A stretch of DNA of 14,873 bases from JAAYCB01 sp012744395 (lineage in GTDB: Bacteria; Planctomycetota; Planctomycetia; Pirellulales; Thermoguttaceae). Positions 14,351 through 14,873 of this stretch are shown here, piece by piece. The stretch is from positions 1-14,873 of the forward strand of contig JAQVNJ010000147.1 of NCBI GenBank assembly GCA_028703175.1, written 5' to 3'. The position numbers were made by a program, and so were the translations under genes. The notes beneath the pieces were generated by a model. That model was not told the origin of the DNA and did no database searches. It worked only from the letters and a program-made list of their open reading frames with translations. Position 1 is the stretch's first letter. Every line of letters starts with the position of its first letter.

Positions 14351-14866
14351 ATGCTCTGCTCGAAGATGGAAGAGGCGCTGAACAGCCAAATCAACGCCGA
14401 ATATTACTCGTCGTACCTGTATCTCTCGATGGCCGCCTATTTCGATTCGATCAACCTGGTGGGAATGGCCAATTGGATGCGGGTCCAGGCCCAGGAAGAG
14501 ATGGCCCACGCAATGAAGTTCTTCGACTTCATTGCCGAGCGGAGCGGACGAGTCACCCTGGCGTCGATTGACGCGCCGCCGAACGAATGGGCCAGCCCAC
14601 TGGCGGCTTTCGAAGACGCCCTGGCTCACGAGCGGCACATCTCCAGCCGGATCAACAAGCTGGTCGACCTTGCCCTGGCGGAAAGCGATCACGCCACCAA
14701 CAATTTCCTCCAGTGGTTCGTGGCCGAGCAGGTCGAGGAGGAGGCGACCGCCGACGGGATCGTTCAGCAGTTGCGTCTTGTCAAAGACGCGCCCGGCGGG
14801 GTGTTCCTGCTCGATCGCGAATTGGGTCAGCGAACGTTCGTCCCGCCCTCCGCCGCCGGGCCTTGA
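14351..14866 (+). CDS. ftnA: Bacterial non-heme ferritin
   Basis: Ferritin forms a 24-subunit cytosolic shell that oxidises Fe2+ and stores it as mineral. The 171-residue four-helix protein aligns without gaps to E. coli FtnA numbering at every metal site. Site A has E17, E50 and H53, site B has E94 and Q127, and the third site has E49, E126, E129 and E130. Tyr24 is conserved as well. This predicts a fully active ferroxidase centre rather than a bacterioferritin, since no heme Met is expected or needed. The ATG at 14351 has AGGA (14339-14342) eight bases upstream. The gene has its own predicted promoter with an operator-like palindrome and lies 238 bp after the fusion gene. Its stop codon is seven bases from the window end, so its downstream neighbour is unknown. 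Confidence 0.96.
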   Translation: MLCSKMEEALNSQINAEYYSSYLYLSMAAYFDSINLVGMANWMRVQAQEEMAHAMKFFDFIAERSGRVTLASIDAPPNEWASPLAAFEDALAHERHISSRINKLVDLALAESDHATNNFLQWFVAEQVEEEATADGIVQQLRLVKDAPGGVFLLDRELGQRTFVPPSAAGP

Positions 14867-14873
14867 TTGGGCC

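Noticed and set aside
13033..14394. A 453-codon minus-strand frame over the fusion gene and into the ferritin gene
   Set aside because: It crosses two well-supported plus-strand genes and the repeat region, with no family resemblance.

Overview
The window is high-GC bacterial DNA that reads as a chromosomal, mostly housekeeping segment of a planctomycete, probably order Pirellulales. The taxonomic guess is an inference from four things: a secreted PQQ-propeller protein opening with the planctomycete-typical WPRFRGPNG segment, a GH28-type beta-helix protein, a four-helix membrane protein whose C-terminal half resembles planctomycete-only hypotheticals I remember, and short intergenic repeats built on CCCGACGCGTnAGCGAGGC, a motif I associate with Pirellulales genomes. 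A Kdo transferase shows a Gram-negative, LPS-type envelope. I see no rRNA, tRNA, CRISPR array, insertion sequence, phage gene or known defence system.

Layout. Positions 3-2763 (+) hold the 3' part of a GH28-like glycosidase and then waaA/kdtA. They converge on a minus-strand membrane-anchored SGNH hydrolase (2831-3877). A divergent intergenic region with a composite inverted repeat and a good sigma-70-like promoter leads to metK (4169-5335, +) and a hypothetical membrane protein (5363-6223, +). Positions 6245-10920 are all minus: an alpha/beta hydrolase, a 360-bp spacer with a strong hairpin and a candidate promoter, a tail-specific protease (prc), a 446-bp spacer with a candidate prc promoter and palindromic repeats, and a CbiX-type cobaltochelatase. 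From 11249 the genes are plus again: a PQQ-propeller protein, a GBBH-N/DUF971 domain fused to a URO-D/MtaA-type methyltransferase domain, a second repeat cluster, and ferritin running to the window end.

How the genes relate. Most are independent single-gene or two-gene units facing in alternating directions. Loose themes are the cell envelope (waaA, SGNH hydrolase, prc, PQQ protein) and metal or one-carbon chemistry (metK, cbiX, the zinc-motif methyltransferase fusion, ferritin). Nothing ties them into one pathway. I did not find a convincing new multi-gene system. The observations most worth a second look are the DUF971/methyltransferase fusion, which keeps both predicted zinc sites, the dispersed palindromic repeats, and the palindrome covering the predicted ferritin -10 box.
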